Source of the DNA: Melastoma dodecandrum
Taxonomy: Eukaryota; Streptophyta; Magnoliopsida; Myrtales; Melastomataceae
Assembly (NCBI GenBank): GCA_029817715.1
Contig: JARUPY010000091.1
Location: 992,001-1,056,000 of the forward strand
DNA length: 64,000 bases
Reading direction: 5' to 3'
The position numbers and the translations under genes are program-made. Of this stretch, positions 26,809 through 34,660 are shown piece after piece. Within the stretch, counting starts at the first letter, position 1. Each line of letters starts with the position of its first letter. A model generated the notes under the pieces. That model searched no databases and was not told the origin of the DNA. It worked only from the letters and a program-made list of their open reading frames with translations.

Positions 26809-27118
26809 TCCCGGGAAATTTTCCGAATGTCGGGGAAGCCGGCAGGGCGCCGGCGCCGTGGCGGCCCTTTCGTCGCATGCTGAAGCGGCGGCTCGCCCTT
26901 CGCTTTCGAGACCATGCGCAAATCCCGGAAACGGCGCAACAAACAAACGTATGAGCCCGGCCAAGCCTACACAGGCCGCGCCGCTTTTCGTGAGCGCCGC
27001 CAGGCGCCCTCCGCCCCCGGCCTGCTTGCCCAGGGCGGACGGCTCGACTACATCTCGCGGCCCTCCAGAGGACGATGGCTCGCGTCCGACGACAGGTGCA
27101 ACGAGCGGGAGCATCAGG
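26809..27118. other. Divergent intergenic region of the secretion locus
   Basis: About 310 bases between the oppositely oriented ABC exporter and SnoaL-like genes. Besides the palindrome at 26812-26825 I see no clear promoter boxes. It should contain promoters for both directions. Confidence 0.5.
26812..26825. promoter_or_regulatory. Imperfect palindrome before the ABC exporter start
   Basis: CGGGAAATTTTCCG is a 14-base inverted repeat with one mismatched pair, starting four bases upstream of the ABC exporter ATG. Its A/T centre stands out from the GC-rich surroundings. It could be an operator; no regulator gene is adjacent. Confidence 0.3.
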
Positions 27119-27670
27119 ATGCCGACCAATCACGATCCCGCCTGGCTCGAGCAGCTCCACGAGACCTTCGTCGAGGCGCTGCGCAGCAACGACCTCGCGG
27201 CGCTCGGCGCCTGCTACACCGAGAACGCCGTGCTGCTGCCGCCGGGCCAGCCGATGCTCGCGGGCCGCGAGGCCGTCGTCGGCTACTGGCAGAAGGCCGA
27301 GCGGATCCAGGACCTGGTGTTCGAGGCGACCGACACGCGGGCGCTCGGCACCGATGCCCTGCGCGAGGCCGGCAACCTGCTCGTCACCACCCGCGGCCAG
27401 GGTCGCGAGACGTTCAATGTCGCGTCGAAGTACATCTCGCTGTGGATCAAGGTCGACGGCGTCTGGAAGATCGATTCGACGGCGTGGAGCCGCGCCAGCG
27501 CCCCCGGCGGCGGCGGTCGCGGTCGCCAGGGCGCCGGTGGAGGCGGCGGCGGTGGCCGTCGGCGCCAAGGTGGCGGCGGGGCCGGTGGCGGCGGCCGGCG
27601 GCAGGGCGGCGGCGCGGGACGCCAGGGTGCCGGCGGCGCCGCGCGCCAGGGCGGCGACGACGAGGATTGA
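27119..27670 (+). CDS. SnoaL/DUF4440-like protein with Gly/Arg/Gln-rich tail
   Basis: A 183-residue protein starting at ATG 27119. Residues about 8-125 are a cone-shaped NTF2-like domain (WLEQLHETFVEALRSNDLAALGACYTENAVLLPPG; ending LWIKVDGVWKIDSTAW). From residue 129 the sequence becomes almost only Gly, Arg, Gln and Ala, with runs such as GRGRQGAGGGGGGGRRRQGG, and ends GGDDED. It has no signal peptide. It sits between a type I exporter (divergent) and a second HlyD gene 58 bases downstream, so it is a candidate secreted substrate, though this is only inference. The tail could equally bind RNA or promote condensation. Confidence 0.75.
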   Translation: MPTNHDPAWLEQLHETFVEALRSNDLAALGACYTENAVLLPPGQPMLAGREAVVGYWQKAERIQDLVFEATDTRALGTDALREAGNLLVTTRGQGRETFNVASKYISLWIKVDGVWKIDSTAWSRASAPGGGGRGRQGAGGGGGGGRRRQGGGGAGGGGRRQGGGAGRQGAGGAARQGGDDED

Positions 27671-27728
27671 TCGCGCGCGAGGGCAAGGCGTTTCGCCGCA
27701 CCTCGCCTGACGATCAGGGCATGTGACA

Positions 27729-29276
27729 ATGGATCAATCGAGACGCGGTGGACCAGGGCGACCGGAGGACGGCAACCTTCCGGTGCCACGGCGTCGCCGC
27801 GACCTCAACGAGCCGATCGAGCGCAAGCCGCGACGGCCCCTGCCCGACTTCACGGGGATGGATCCGCCGACGAGCGGCGACGCGCGCTACACCGAGTTCC
27901 TGCCCGTCGCGCAGCAGATCGTGGCGACGCCGCCCTCACGGACGCGCCGTTACATCGCCTACGTCTTCTGCGGCTCCATCGCGGTCGGCTTCCTGTGGTC
28001 GATCTTCGGCGAGCTCCGCCTCTTCGCGATCGCCACGGGCGAGATCCAGGCGCGCGGCGGCAATCAGGTGGTCCAGCCGCTCGAGCCGGGCCAGGTGAGC
28101 CTGATCCCCGTGCAGAACGGCAGTCACGTCGCCGCCGGCGCGATCGTGCTGCAGCTCGATCCGACCGCGGCGCGCGCGGCGGTCACGATCGCCGAGTCGA
28201 AGCTCGCCAATGCCCGCGGCGACGCCTTCCGGCGCTCGACCTCGGCATTCCTCGCCCGCTCGAAGGTGACCGCGCTTGCCGCGCCGCTCGCCTGGCCGAA
28301 AGGGATCCCGGCCGACGTGAGGGCACGCGAGGAGACGGTGCTCCGCGCCGATCTCGCGCAGCTCGCCGCGACGCTCGCCGACCTCGACGCCAAGCTCGCG
28401 ACCGCACGCGCCTCGATCGACAAGCTCGCCGCCAACATCACGGCGCAGAAGGTGCTGATCGATTCGCGGACCAAGCGCACGGCCATGCACCAGACCCTGG
28501 CGGACCAGGGGTGGGACAGCCGCGCCGTCGTGCTGCAGTCGCTCGAGCCGCTGCGTCAGGACCAGGTCCACCTCGCCGACTACGAAGGCCAGCTCACCCA
28601 GGACAAGGCTGCGATCCCGGTGCTTGAGAAGCAGAAGGACGCAGCCCGCGAGGCCTTCATTGCCGAGAACGTCGCCGCAGCCGCGACCGCCGAGCGCGAG
28701 ACGGTGATCGACGCCGAAGACCTGAAGGTGAAGAAGCTCGCCCTCGACAACCTGACGCTGCGTGCGCCCGTCGCCGGCGTGGTGCAGGGGCTGGCGGCGA
28801 TCAGCCTCGGTCAGTCGATCAAGTCCGGCGAGGTGATGATGCAGATCGTGCCGGAGAAGGCGCCGCTGCAGGTCACCGCCTACGTGCTCAACACCGACAT
28901 CGGCTTCGTCAAGATCGGCCAGCCGGCGGTGATCAAGATCGATACGTTTCCCTACACGCGATACGGGACGATCTCGGGCAAGGTCGTGAGCATCGGCGCC
29001 GACGCGATCATGGGCCGCCTCGCCGCCGTCCAGCAGAACAACGATGCGGCGACCTTCTCGAAAGGCACGCTGTCGGTGACGAACTCGACCCAGGTCATGA
29101 AGGACCTGGTGTTCCCCGTCACGGTGTCGCTCGACAGGACGACGATGCTGGTCAACGGGCGGGACGTGCCGCTCACCGCCGGCATGTCCGTCGCCGTCGA
29201 GATCGAGACGGCGCGTCGCCGGGCGATCCAGTACATCCTCTACCCCCTGTTCCGGGTGTTCGAGCGCAGCGGCTGA
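27729..29276 (+). CDS. Type I secretion membrane-fusion protein (HlyD family) 2
   Basis: A 515-residue adaptor starting at ATG 27729; an in-frame GTG at 27723 is an alternative. A basic Pro/Arg-rich N-terminus leads to one TM helix (about 75-93). Lipoyl halves (GQVSLIPVQNGSHVAAGAIVLQLD; LRAPVAGVVQGLAAISLGQSI) and a coiled-coil hairpin follow. The C-terminal beta-barrel region ends ETARRRAIQYILYPLFRVFE. It has the same layout as the adaptor at 22979 but is clearly divergent. No ABC ATPase accompanies it on this strand, so it either shares the divergent exporter or serves another one. Confidence 0.9.
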   Translation: MDQSRRGGPGRPEDGNLPVPRRRRDLNEPIERKPRRPLPDFTGMDPPTSGDARYTEFLPVAQQIVATPPSRTRRYIAYVFCGSIAVGFLWSIFGELRLFAIATGEIQARGGNQVVQPLEPGQVSLIPVQNGSHVAAGAIVLQLDPTAARAAVTIAESKLANARGDAFRRSTSAFLARSKVTALAAPLAWPKGIPADVRAREETVLRADLAQLAATLADLDAKLATARASIDKLAANITAQKVLIDSRTKRTAMHQTLADQGWDSRAVVLQSLEPLRQDQVHLADYEGQLTQDKAAIPVLEKQKDAAREAFIAENVAAAATAERETVIDAEDLKVKKLALDNLTLRAPVAGVVQGLAAISLGQSIKSGEVMMQIVPEKAPLQVTAYVLNTDIGFVKIGQPAVIKIDTFPYTRYGTISGKVVSIGADAIMGRLAAVQQNNDAATFSKGTLSVTNSTQVMKDLVFPVTVSLDRTTMLVNGRDVPLTAGMSVAVEIETARRRAIQYILYPLFRVFERSG

Positions 29277-29298
29277 CCTCAGTCCCGCTGAGCTGGCG

Positions 29299-29937
29299 TC
29301 AGTCGCGCTCGTCCGGCGGCGCCACCGTGCCCGTCGCCACGCCGGCGCGCACCGCGGTGCGGCTGCCGGTGAAGTACATCATGCGGGTGCCGCGCGGCCC
29401 GACGCCTTCGAACGGCTGGTCGAGCGAGTCGCGCGGGTAGATGTGGTAGCGCAGGTTGGTGGCGCCCGGGGCGCCCATGGCGGCGTAGTAGCCGTTCATC
29501 GCATCCTCGCCCTCAGGGGTCGGGTGACGCGGCATGTGGAAGCCGAGCCCGCGTCGCGTGTTCGCCGCATCGCGGATGTGCTCGCCGCCGACGTAGTAGC
29601 GACGGACGCCGCCCATGTACATCGCCGTGCACGCGCTGGCGCAGCGGTTGTCGCCGCGCGGATCGAAGCCGGTGTCGAGGCCGCGCTCGCGGATCATCTG
29701 GCCGATCGCCATCGCGGCCTGCGGATTGCCGCCGCGGCTGTCGAAATAGATGATCCGCAGCCCCTGCGCGCCGTCTAGATAGGCGCGGACCTGCTCCTCG
29801 TCGCCGGGCCGGAGGTGCTGCGAGTGGAGATAGCCCACGGCGCCCCGCTGCTCGAACTCGACGTCCGCGGACGCCGGGGCGGTGGCGACGACGCATGCGG
29901 CGGCCGCAAGGGCCCCTAGAAGCGAAGTGCGAAGCAT
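29299..29937 (-). CDS. Secreted ClpP/crotonase-like protein (COG3904 type)
   Basis: A 212-residue periplasmic protein with signal peptide MLRTSLLGALAAAACVVATAPASA. The core shows IYFDSRGGNPQAAMAIGQMIRERGLDT followed by NRCASACTAMYMGG. These two motifs recur in small exported proteins with a ClpP-like fold, in which the Ser of CxSxC sits near the protease Ser position. Whether it is an active hydrolase is uncertain because a full Ser-His-Asp triad is not obvious; the following GFHMPRHP supplies a candidate His. It stands alone and converges with the HlyD gene. Confidence 0.72.
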   Translation of the reverse strand: MLRTSLLGALAAAACVVATAPASADVEFEQRGAVGYLHSQHLRPGDEEQVRAYLDGAQGLRIIYFDSRGGNPQAAMAIGQMIRERGLDTGFDPRGDNRCASACTAMYMGGVRRYYVGGEHIRDAANTRRGLGFHMPRHPTPEGEDAMNGYYAAMGAPGATNLRYHIYPRDSLDQPFEGVGPRGTRMMYFTGSRTAVRAGVATGTVAPPDERD

Positions 29938-30138
29938 TGCAGTTGTCCTTCGAAAAACGAGATGGCGGCGCGACGATGCAGGGGATCACGCGTCAGAACG
30001 AGGGGCGTGAACGACGCCCGCTGCTGACATGTAGGCCAAAAATACTAGGCGCGATGCGTGACCATGCAAGGCCCGCCGGAGGCGTAAGACTTCGGAGAGA
30101 CAGGCTTGGGCGAGATGCCGCAGGCCGGGCAGAAAAGC

Positions 30139-31176
30139 TCAGACGTAGCCGAAGCTCTGCGCCATCGCGACGACGCGCGGATGGAACGAGGCGCCGTCCG
30201 GGCGCCACGGCAGCGCGCCCTCCAGCGTCTCGCGCTTGCGGGTGTAGGGGCGCAGATGCGGGCTCCCGAGGAAGTTCGGATCGTTGCCGAACATCGCGTT
30301 GAGCGGGCCGAAGCAGGCGAACGGCGAGTCCTCGGGCCGCTTCATGGCGGCGATCGCCTCGGGCGAGTCGCTAATCCCGAGCCACCGGCAGAGCCGCACG
30401 AGCTGCGCGTCGATATCGGCGAGGAAATCCTCGCCGACGATTCTCAGCCAACGCGAGGGATCGACGCGCTTCTCGAACTCGAGGATGCGCAGGTTGTAGT
30501 CGTGCCAGAGGATCTGCGGATCGGCGACGGGCTCGTCCCCGGTGCGGTCGAGCGCGCCGAGATCGGCACAGGCGAGCAGCTGGGCCGCCGGCTCGTTCAT
30601 GTCGAGGTAGGAGCGGCACATGCCGCGGGGATGGCGCAGCAGGTGAATGAAGCGGGCGTTCGGGAACGCCTCCAGCATCGGGGTCATGTAGCTGAGGCGA
30701 CGATGGTAGCGCGGGCTCTTCTGGACGAGGGCGCGCGGCGCGATCTTGGCGCAGAGCTCGCGATGAACCTCGATCGTCGTCTTCGAGCGCCGCGCCAGCA
30801 TCCAGTTGCGTGCCATGATGATCGACTCGATCGATTGCTCCCCCGCATACACCTGCGCCACGAAGCGATGCAGGCCCATGTGCAGGCGCGTGAGCCCGAT
30901 GAAATGGCTCATCGACCGCGCGCGAAACAGGTTCAGCTCGGGCGAGCCCATGAGCTCGGGATGCTGGCCGATCACCCCGCAGAGGAGCGAGGTGAACGAG
31001 CGCGGCGGCGCCAGCAGGAACACCGGCGGCGGGAAATCCTCGCGTGCGTGTCGCAGGACGGCGGGTGCGCGCGGCGACGTCTTCGTCTGCGCCTTGGTCT
31101 TCTTCGCCAACGAGGCCTCGGATGGGTGACGCCGCTTCGTCCAGGCGCCCGCGTAACTTCGCGCGGGGTCTATCAT
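30139..31176 (-). CDS. Sulfotransferase family protein
   Basis: A 345-residue PAPS-dependent sulfotransferase-like protein. The 5'-phosphosulfate-binding region is VFLLAPPRSFTSLLCGVIG, and the 3'-phosphate-binding region is FIHLLRHPRGMCRSYLDMNEP. A Lys/Thr-rich leader of about 40 residues makes the start uncertain: ATG 31176 is used here, TTG 31110 is an alternative. It is divergent from the propeller/esterase/megasynthase run, with 116 bases between. It may sulfate the lipid or polyketide product of that cluster, but this rests on proximity alone. Confidence 0.82.
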   Translation of the reverse strand: MIDPARSYAGAWTKRRHPSEASLAKKTKAQTKTSPRAPAVLRHAREDFPPPVFLLAPPRSFTSLLCGVIGQHPELMGSPELNLFRARSMSHFIGLTRLHMGLHRFVAQVYAGEQSIESIIMARNWMLARRSKTTIEVHRELCAKIAPRALVQKSPRYHRRLSYMTPMLEAFPNARFIHLLRHPRGMCRSYLDMNEPAAQLLACADLGALDRTGDEPVADPQILWHDYNLRILEFEKRVDPSRWLRIVGEDFLADIDAQLVRLCRWLGISDSPEAIAAMKRPEDSPFACFGPLNAMFGNDPNFLGSPHLRPYTRKRETLEGALPWRPDGASFHPRVVAMAQSFGYV

Positions 31177-31292
31177 GCGGGCGAAAATGGAAACAAGGGC
31201 GCGCGGCAAGGGGCTGTTCCGCCGAGGGTTGCTGCCGCCTCGCGACATCGGCTAAAGGCAGTCGCCCTGCCCCCTCGAAATTACCGCGCGTG

Positions 31293-32855
31293 ATGACAAA
31301 GCGAATGGTCGTGCCGGCCACGACGACAAGCCCATGGCCGCCGCGCGGACTCGCCTTCACCGACTTCCGGAAGGTGGCGGCGAACGGTCTCGGCGACCCG
31401 CACAACGCCTATCCGCATTCGATGGAGCTGTTCGACGGCAAGCTCTTCGTCGGGACGAGCCGCAGCAATCTGGCGATGCTGCGGGTCTCCAAGATGAAGA
31501 CGCGCATCAAGCACTGGCCGATCGAGACGCCGCCGAGCCTCTACGATCTGGACATGCGCGCGCAGATCCATTCGCTCGACCTGGCGACCGGTCGCTGGCG
31601 CGAGATGTTCCGCTCGCCGATCCTCGATCCCTCGGTCGGACGCGGCATCCCGCGCGAGATGAGCTATCGCTGCATGACGGTCTTCCAGGGCACGAGCGAT
31701 CCGAAGCCGGCGCTCTATTGCGGCACCTACGCCTCGGCGCGCGGCGACGGCGCCCACATCCTGCGCTCCCTCGACGGCGAGACGTTCGAGCAGACGCTGC
31801 GGCCGGAGAGCTTCGGCGGCGCGGTGATCACCGTCCGCTCCCTCGTCGCCTTCAAGGGCCGGCTGTTCACGTCGCCGGCGGGCGTGGCGGGCGGCAATCC
31901 CAATGCGGCGTTCCGCACGGTGATCTTCGAGAGCCGCGATCCCGTCAAAGAGCCGTGGGTCGCGGCGAGCGAGCTCGGCTTCGGCGATCCGGGCAACGTC
32001 AGCGTGCTGGAGATGGCGGCGTTCGGCGACCATCTCTACGCCGGCACGCTGAACTACGAGGGCTTCCAGGTCTGGCGCACGCGCGCCGAGGGTTCGCCTC
32101 CCTACAAATGGGAATGCGTGGTGACGCGCGGCGCCTATCGCGGCAAGCTCAACCAGTGCGTCTTCAGCATGCGCGTTTTCAAGGATGCGCTCTACATCGG
32201 CGGCGGCATACAGCACGGCGGCGTCGACGTCGCCAACAGGACGGGGCCCGCGGGGCCGGAGGTCATCAGGATCAACGCCGACGGCAGCTACGACCTGATC
32301 GTCGGGCTCAGCCGCGAGACGGCGAGCGGCTGGAAGACAGCGCTCTCCGGGTTCCGTCCCGGCTTCGGCTCCATCACGAACGGCTATTTCTGGCGCATGG
32401 AGGTCCACGACGGGTGGCTCTATCTCGGCACCTACAATTGGGCGACGATGATGCGCTACGCCGATCACGCCAACTGGCCGGGCCTTATGACTCGCGTCTA
32501 CGACCGGCTCGGCGACCGCGCCGTGCTCGACAACCTCTGCGGCGCGCACCTCTACCGATCCTGCGACGGCGAGAACTGGCTCGGCGTCACGCGCGACGGC
32601 TTCGACAATCCCTACAACACCGGCATTCGCTCGCTGGTCTCGACGCCGATCGGGCTCGCGGTCGGCTTCGTCAATCCGTTTGCGCCCAAGGTCGGTATTG
32701 TCGAGGACGATCGCGTCCGCTACGAGCCCAACCCACGGGGCGGCCTGGAAATTTGGCTGGGCAGGACCGAACGTGACGAACCCTTCCCGGAGGGTCTTCC
32801 CGACGTCGGGGGAGACCTGGCAGCGTCTCGCGAGCCGCCGGCTCATCACGGTTGA
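31293..32855 (+). CDS. Propeller-like protein of unknown function
   Basis: A 520-residue protein starting at ATG 31293, without a signal peptide. It carries about five to seven beta-blade-like repeats with a recurring hydrophobic-Tyr-Gly-Thr pattern: LFDGKLFVGTSRSNLAML, ALYCGTYASARGDGAHILRS, FGDHLYAGTLNYEGFQVWRT, FKDALYIGGGIQHGG and VHDGWLYLGTYNWATMM. This suggests a beta-propeller. The repeated GTY/GTSR and W/F/Y placement resembles Kelch- or sialidase-type blades, but no catalytic set is evident. It starts the plus-strand run ending in the two megasynthases and overlaps the esterase gene. Confidence 0.7.
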   Translation: MTKRMVVPATTTSPWPPRGLAFTDFRKVAANGLGDPHNAYPHSMELFDGKLFVGTSRSNLAMLRVSKMKTRIKHWPIETPPSLYDLDMRAQIHSLDLATGRWREMFRSPILDPSVGRGIPREMSYRCMTVFQGTSDPKPALYCGTYASARGDGAHILRSLDGETFEQTLRPESFGGAVITVRSLVAFKGRLFTSPAGVAGGNPNAAFRTVIFESRDPVKEPWVAASELGFGDPGNVSVLEMAAFGDHLYAGTLNYEGFQVWRTRAEGSPPYKWECVVTRGAYRGKLNQCVFSMRVFKDALYIGGGIQHGGVDVANRTGPAGPEVIRINADGSYDLIVGLSRETASGWKTALSGFRPGFGSITNGYFWRMEVHDGWLYLGTYNWATMMRYADHANWPGLMTRVYDRLGDRAVLDNLCGAHLYRSCDGENWLGVTRDGFDNPYNTGIRSLVSTPIGLAVGFVNPFAPKVGIVEDDRVRYEPNPRGGLEIWLGRTERDEPFPEGLPDVGGDLAASREPPAHHG

Positions 32856-33711
32856 GATCGAGCACGAGGGCAAGCCGCGCTCGGCCTTGCTCTACGTGCC
32901 GGCGCATATCAAGCGCCGCGGCGGCTATCCACTCGTCGTCCTCTTCCATGGCGGCGCGAGCAATGCCGAGGCGATCGCCAAGGGCTCGGCGATGCACAAG
33001 CTCGCCGAGCAGAAGGGCTTCGCCGTCGCCTATCCCGTCGGGACTCAAGGCGGCTCGGGGCTGACCTGGAAGCCTTCGGGTCGCAACGCATCCCGCAAGA
33101 TCGGCGATGTGCGCTTCGTGCGCCGGCTGCTCCTGAAGCTGCAGCGGCAGTACGACATCGATCCGTCGCGGATCTTCTTCGCCGGCTTCTCGATCGGCGG
33201 CACGCTCGTCTACGAGCTCGGTACGCTCATGGCCGACCGCGTCGCCGCAATCGGCGTCGTCGGCGGATCGATGCTGGATGCGATCGCACGGCCGACGCGA
33301 CCGGTTCCGCTGATCCACATCCACGGCTTGGCCGATCAGCGCGTACCGTTCGAAGGCGGACAGGGGCGCTCGACCGCGGAGGCCAACGAGTGGCCACCGG
33401 TGCAGGCCGGCATCGACTTCTGGCGCGCCGTCAACGGCTGCGAGGCGCCGCCGATCCGCGACGACAGCATCCCGGGCGTGACCGGGCTGCTCTACCGCGG
33501 CCTCGCCGACATCGAGCTGTGGACGATCGAGGACGGAACGCATTCCTGGCCGGTGCGAAAGGCGCCGACGCCGGCAGCTGGCGCGCCGTCGGAGGCGAGC
33601 TTCTCGGCGAGCGAGGCGATGTGGCGCTTCTTCTCGACACGCCCACGCCGCAAGACATTCCTGGCGACCGGCGAGCAGGTCGAAAGCGTACGGCCCGTCC
33701 GCTTGCGTTGA
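32773..33711 (+). CDS. Alpha/beta-hydrolase esterase, PHB-depolymerase/LpqC-like
   Basis: A 312-residue esterase. The oxyanion region is VVLFHGGASNAEAI, the nucleophile Ser is in FAGFSIGGTLVYELG, the Asp is probably in HGLADQRVPFEGG and the His in EDGTHSWP. This resembles the polyhydroxybutyrate depolymerase/feruloyl esterase (LpqC) group. No signal peptide is visible, so it may act in the cytoplasm on an acyl product. The start is uncertain; GTG 32773 is used, which overlaps the upstream gene by 83 bases. In the cluster it could act as a thioesterase-like release or editing enzyme, which the megasynthases lack. Confidence 0.82.
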   Translation: MTNPSRRVFPTSGETWQRLASRRLITVEIEHEGKPRSALLYVPAHIKRRGGYPLVVLFHGGASNAEAIAKGSAMHKLAEQKGFAVAYPVGTQGGSGLTWKPSGRNASRKIGDVRFVRRLLLKLQRQYDIDPSRIFFAGFSIGGTLVYELGTLMADRVAAIGVVGGSMLDAIARPTRPVPLIHIHGLADQRVPFEGGQGRSTAEANEWPPVQAGIDFWRAVNGCEAPPIRDDSIPGVTGLLYRGLADIELWTIEDGTHSWPVRKAPTPAAGAPSEASFSASEAMWRFFSTRPRRKTFLATGEQVESVRPVRLR

Positions 33712-33797
33712 CAGGCAAGCCGCGTTCGTGGGATTGCGCGCGCTCGGCGGATCGGGATCGAGCGGGCCGGCCAGAACGCCAAGGAGTTTTAATCGCG

Positions 33798-34649
33798 ATG
33801 GCGAAGCGTGCCGCGAAGACGGCAAAGGCAGCCGCCACGTCTCGGCGCAAGGAAGGGCAGCAGTCAGCGAAGTCGGCTGAGGCTTCGGCCCCGACCCTCG
33901 ACAAGGCGCCGACGGCGCGGCAGCCCAAGCCCAAGCCTGCCGCGGCCAAGCCTGTCACAGCAAAGCCTGCCAAGCCGAAACCGCCGATCGCCGCCAAGCC
34001 GCCGGCGAAGCCGGCTCGCTCGGCCGCAGCAGCTCCTGCGGCCAAGGCCCCGAAAAAGGCTGCTGCCAGCGTCGCGGCGAGCAAGGGCTCTCGCGCGCAA
34101 GCCGTGCCGGCGGAGTCGAACACCAAAGCCGCAAAGGCCGCCGCGCCGAAGCCGGCGAAGAGCGCCACGACACGACCGGCGAAGCCCGACGCCAAGACGG
34201 CGAAGGCACCGACATCCGGCAAGGCCGCAGCGAAGCAGACGTCCCGCAAGGCCAAGGCGCCCGCGAAGCCGCGCTACCTCGCCGCCGAGCTCGGCCAGCC
34301 CTTGGACCCTCGCGGAGAGCCCATCGGCGCAAGCTCGTCGCGCGCGGCGTCCGACGAGGACTTGCAAAAATATGCGCTGCAGCTCTGGCGGCAGATGCAG
34401 TCGGGTCGCGTCGTCAACCGCTACACGCGCGCGATCGAGAAGGCCGGCCTCACCATCGACGAGGTCTGGACCGCTGGTCTCGTCGAGGTCCGCGCCACCT
34501 CGAGCACGCCGGACGAGTTGCGCCGCTATCGCCAGAAGCTTCTGTTCCGTGCCAATCTGCTTGAAGCGATCTTCGCGGAGACGATCGCCGATCTGCGCCG
34601 TCTCGACGGCATCGAGCCAGGCGACGCCCCGAAGCGCGAATCGGCCTAG
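33798..34649 (+). CDS. Lys/Ala/Pro-rich (histone H1-like) protein with C-terminal domain
   Basis: A 283-residue protein starting at ATG 33798, with AAGGAG at 33781-33786. Residues 1-155 are almost entirely Lys, Ala, Pro and Ser/Thr in AKPAKPKPPIAAKPP-style repeats, like bacterial H1 homologues. Residues about 175-270 form a separate helical domain (SDEDLQKYALQLWRQMQSGR to LEAIFAETIADLRRLDG). It ends 11 bases before the first megasynthase. The C-terminal domain resembles small helical proteins found beside PUFA-type synthases only in general character; I cannot name it. Nucleic-acid binding, or polyanion or ACP docking, are possible roles. Confidence 0.65.
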   Translation: MAKRAAKTAKAAATSRRKEGQQSAKSAEASAPTLDKAPTARQPKPKPAAAKPVTAKPAKPKPPIAAKPPAKPARSAAAAPAAKAPKKAAASVAASKGSRAQAVPAESNTKAAKAAAPKPAKSATTRPAKPDAKTAKAPTSGKAAAKQTSRKAKAPAKPRYLAAELGQPLDPRGEPIGASSSRAASDEDLQKYALQLWRQMQSGRVVNRYTRAIEKAGLTIDEVWTAGLVEVRATSSTPDELRRYRQKLLFRANLLEAIFAETIADLRRLDGIEPGDAPKRESA

Positions 34650-34660
34650 CTGGACCGCGC

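Noticed and set aside
22979..27568. A 1529-codon minus-strand frame across the secretion locus
   Set aside because: Only the HlyD-like segment (start 24652) resembles a protein; the remainder is the out-of-frame shadow of the ABC exporter gene and upstream sequence.
32680..32772. Longer esterase start at TTG 32680
   Set aside because: The added residues overlap the propeller gene and do not resemble the family; GTG 32773 is closer to the hydrolase core, though still uncertain.
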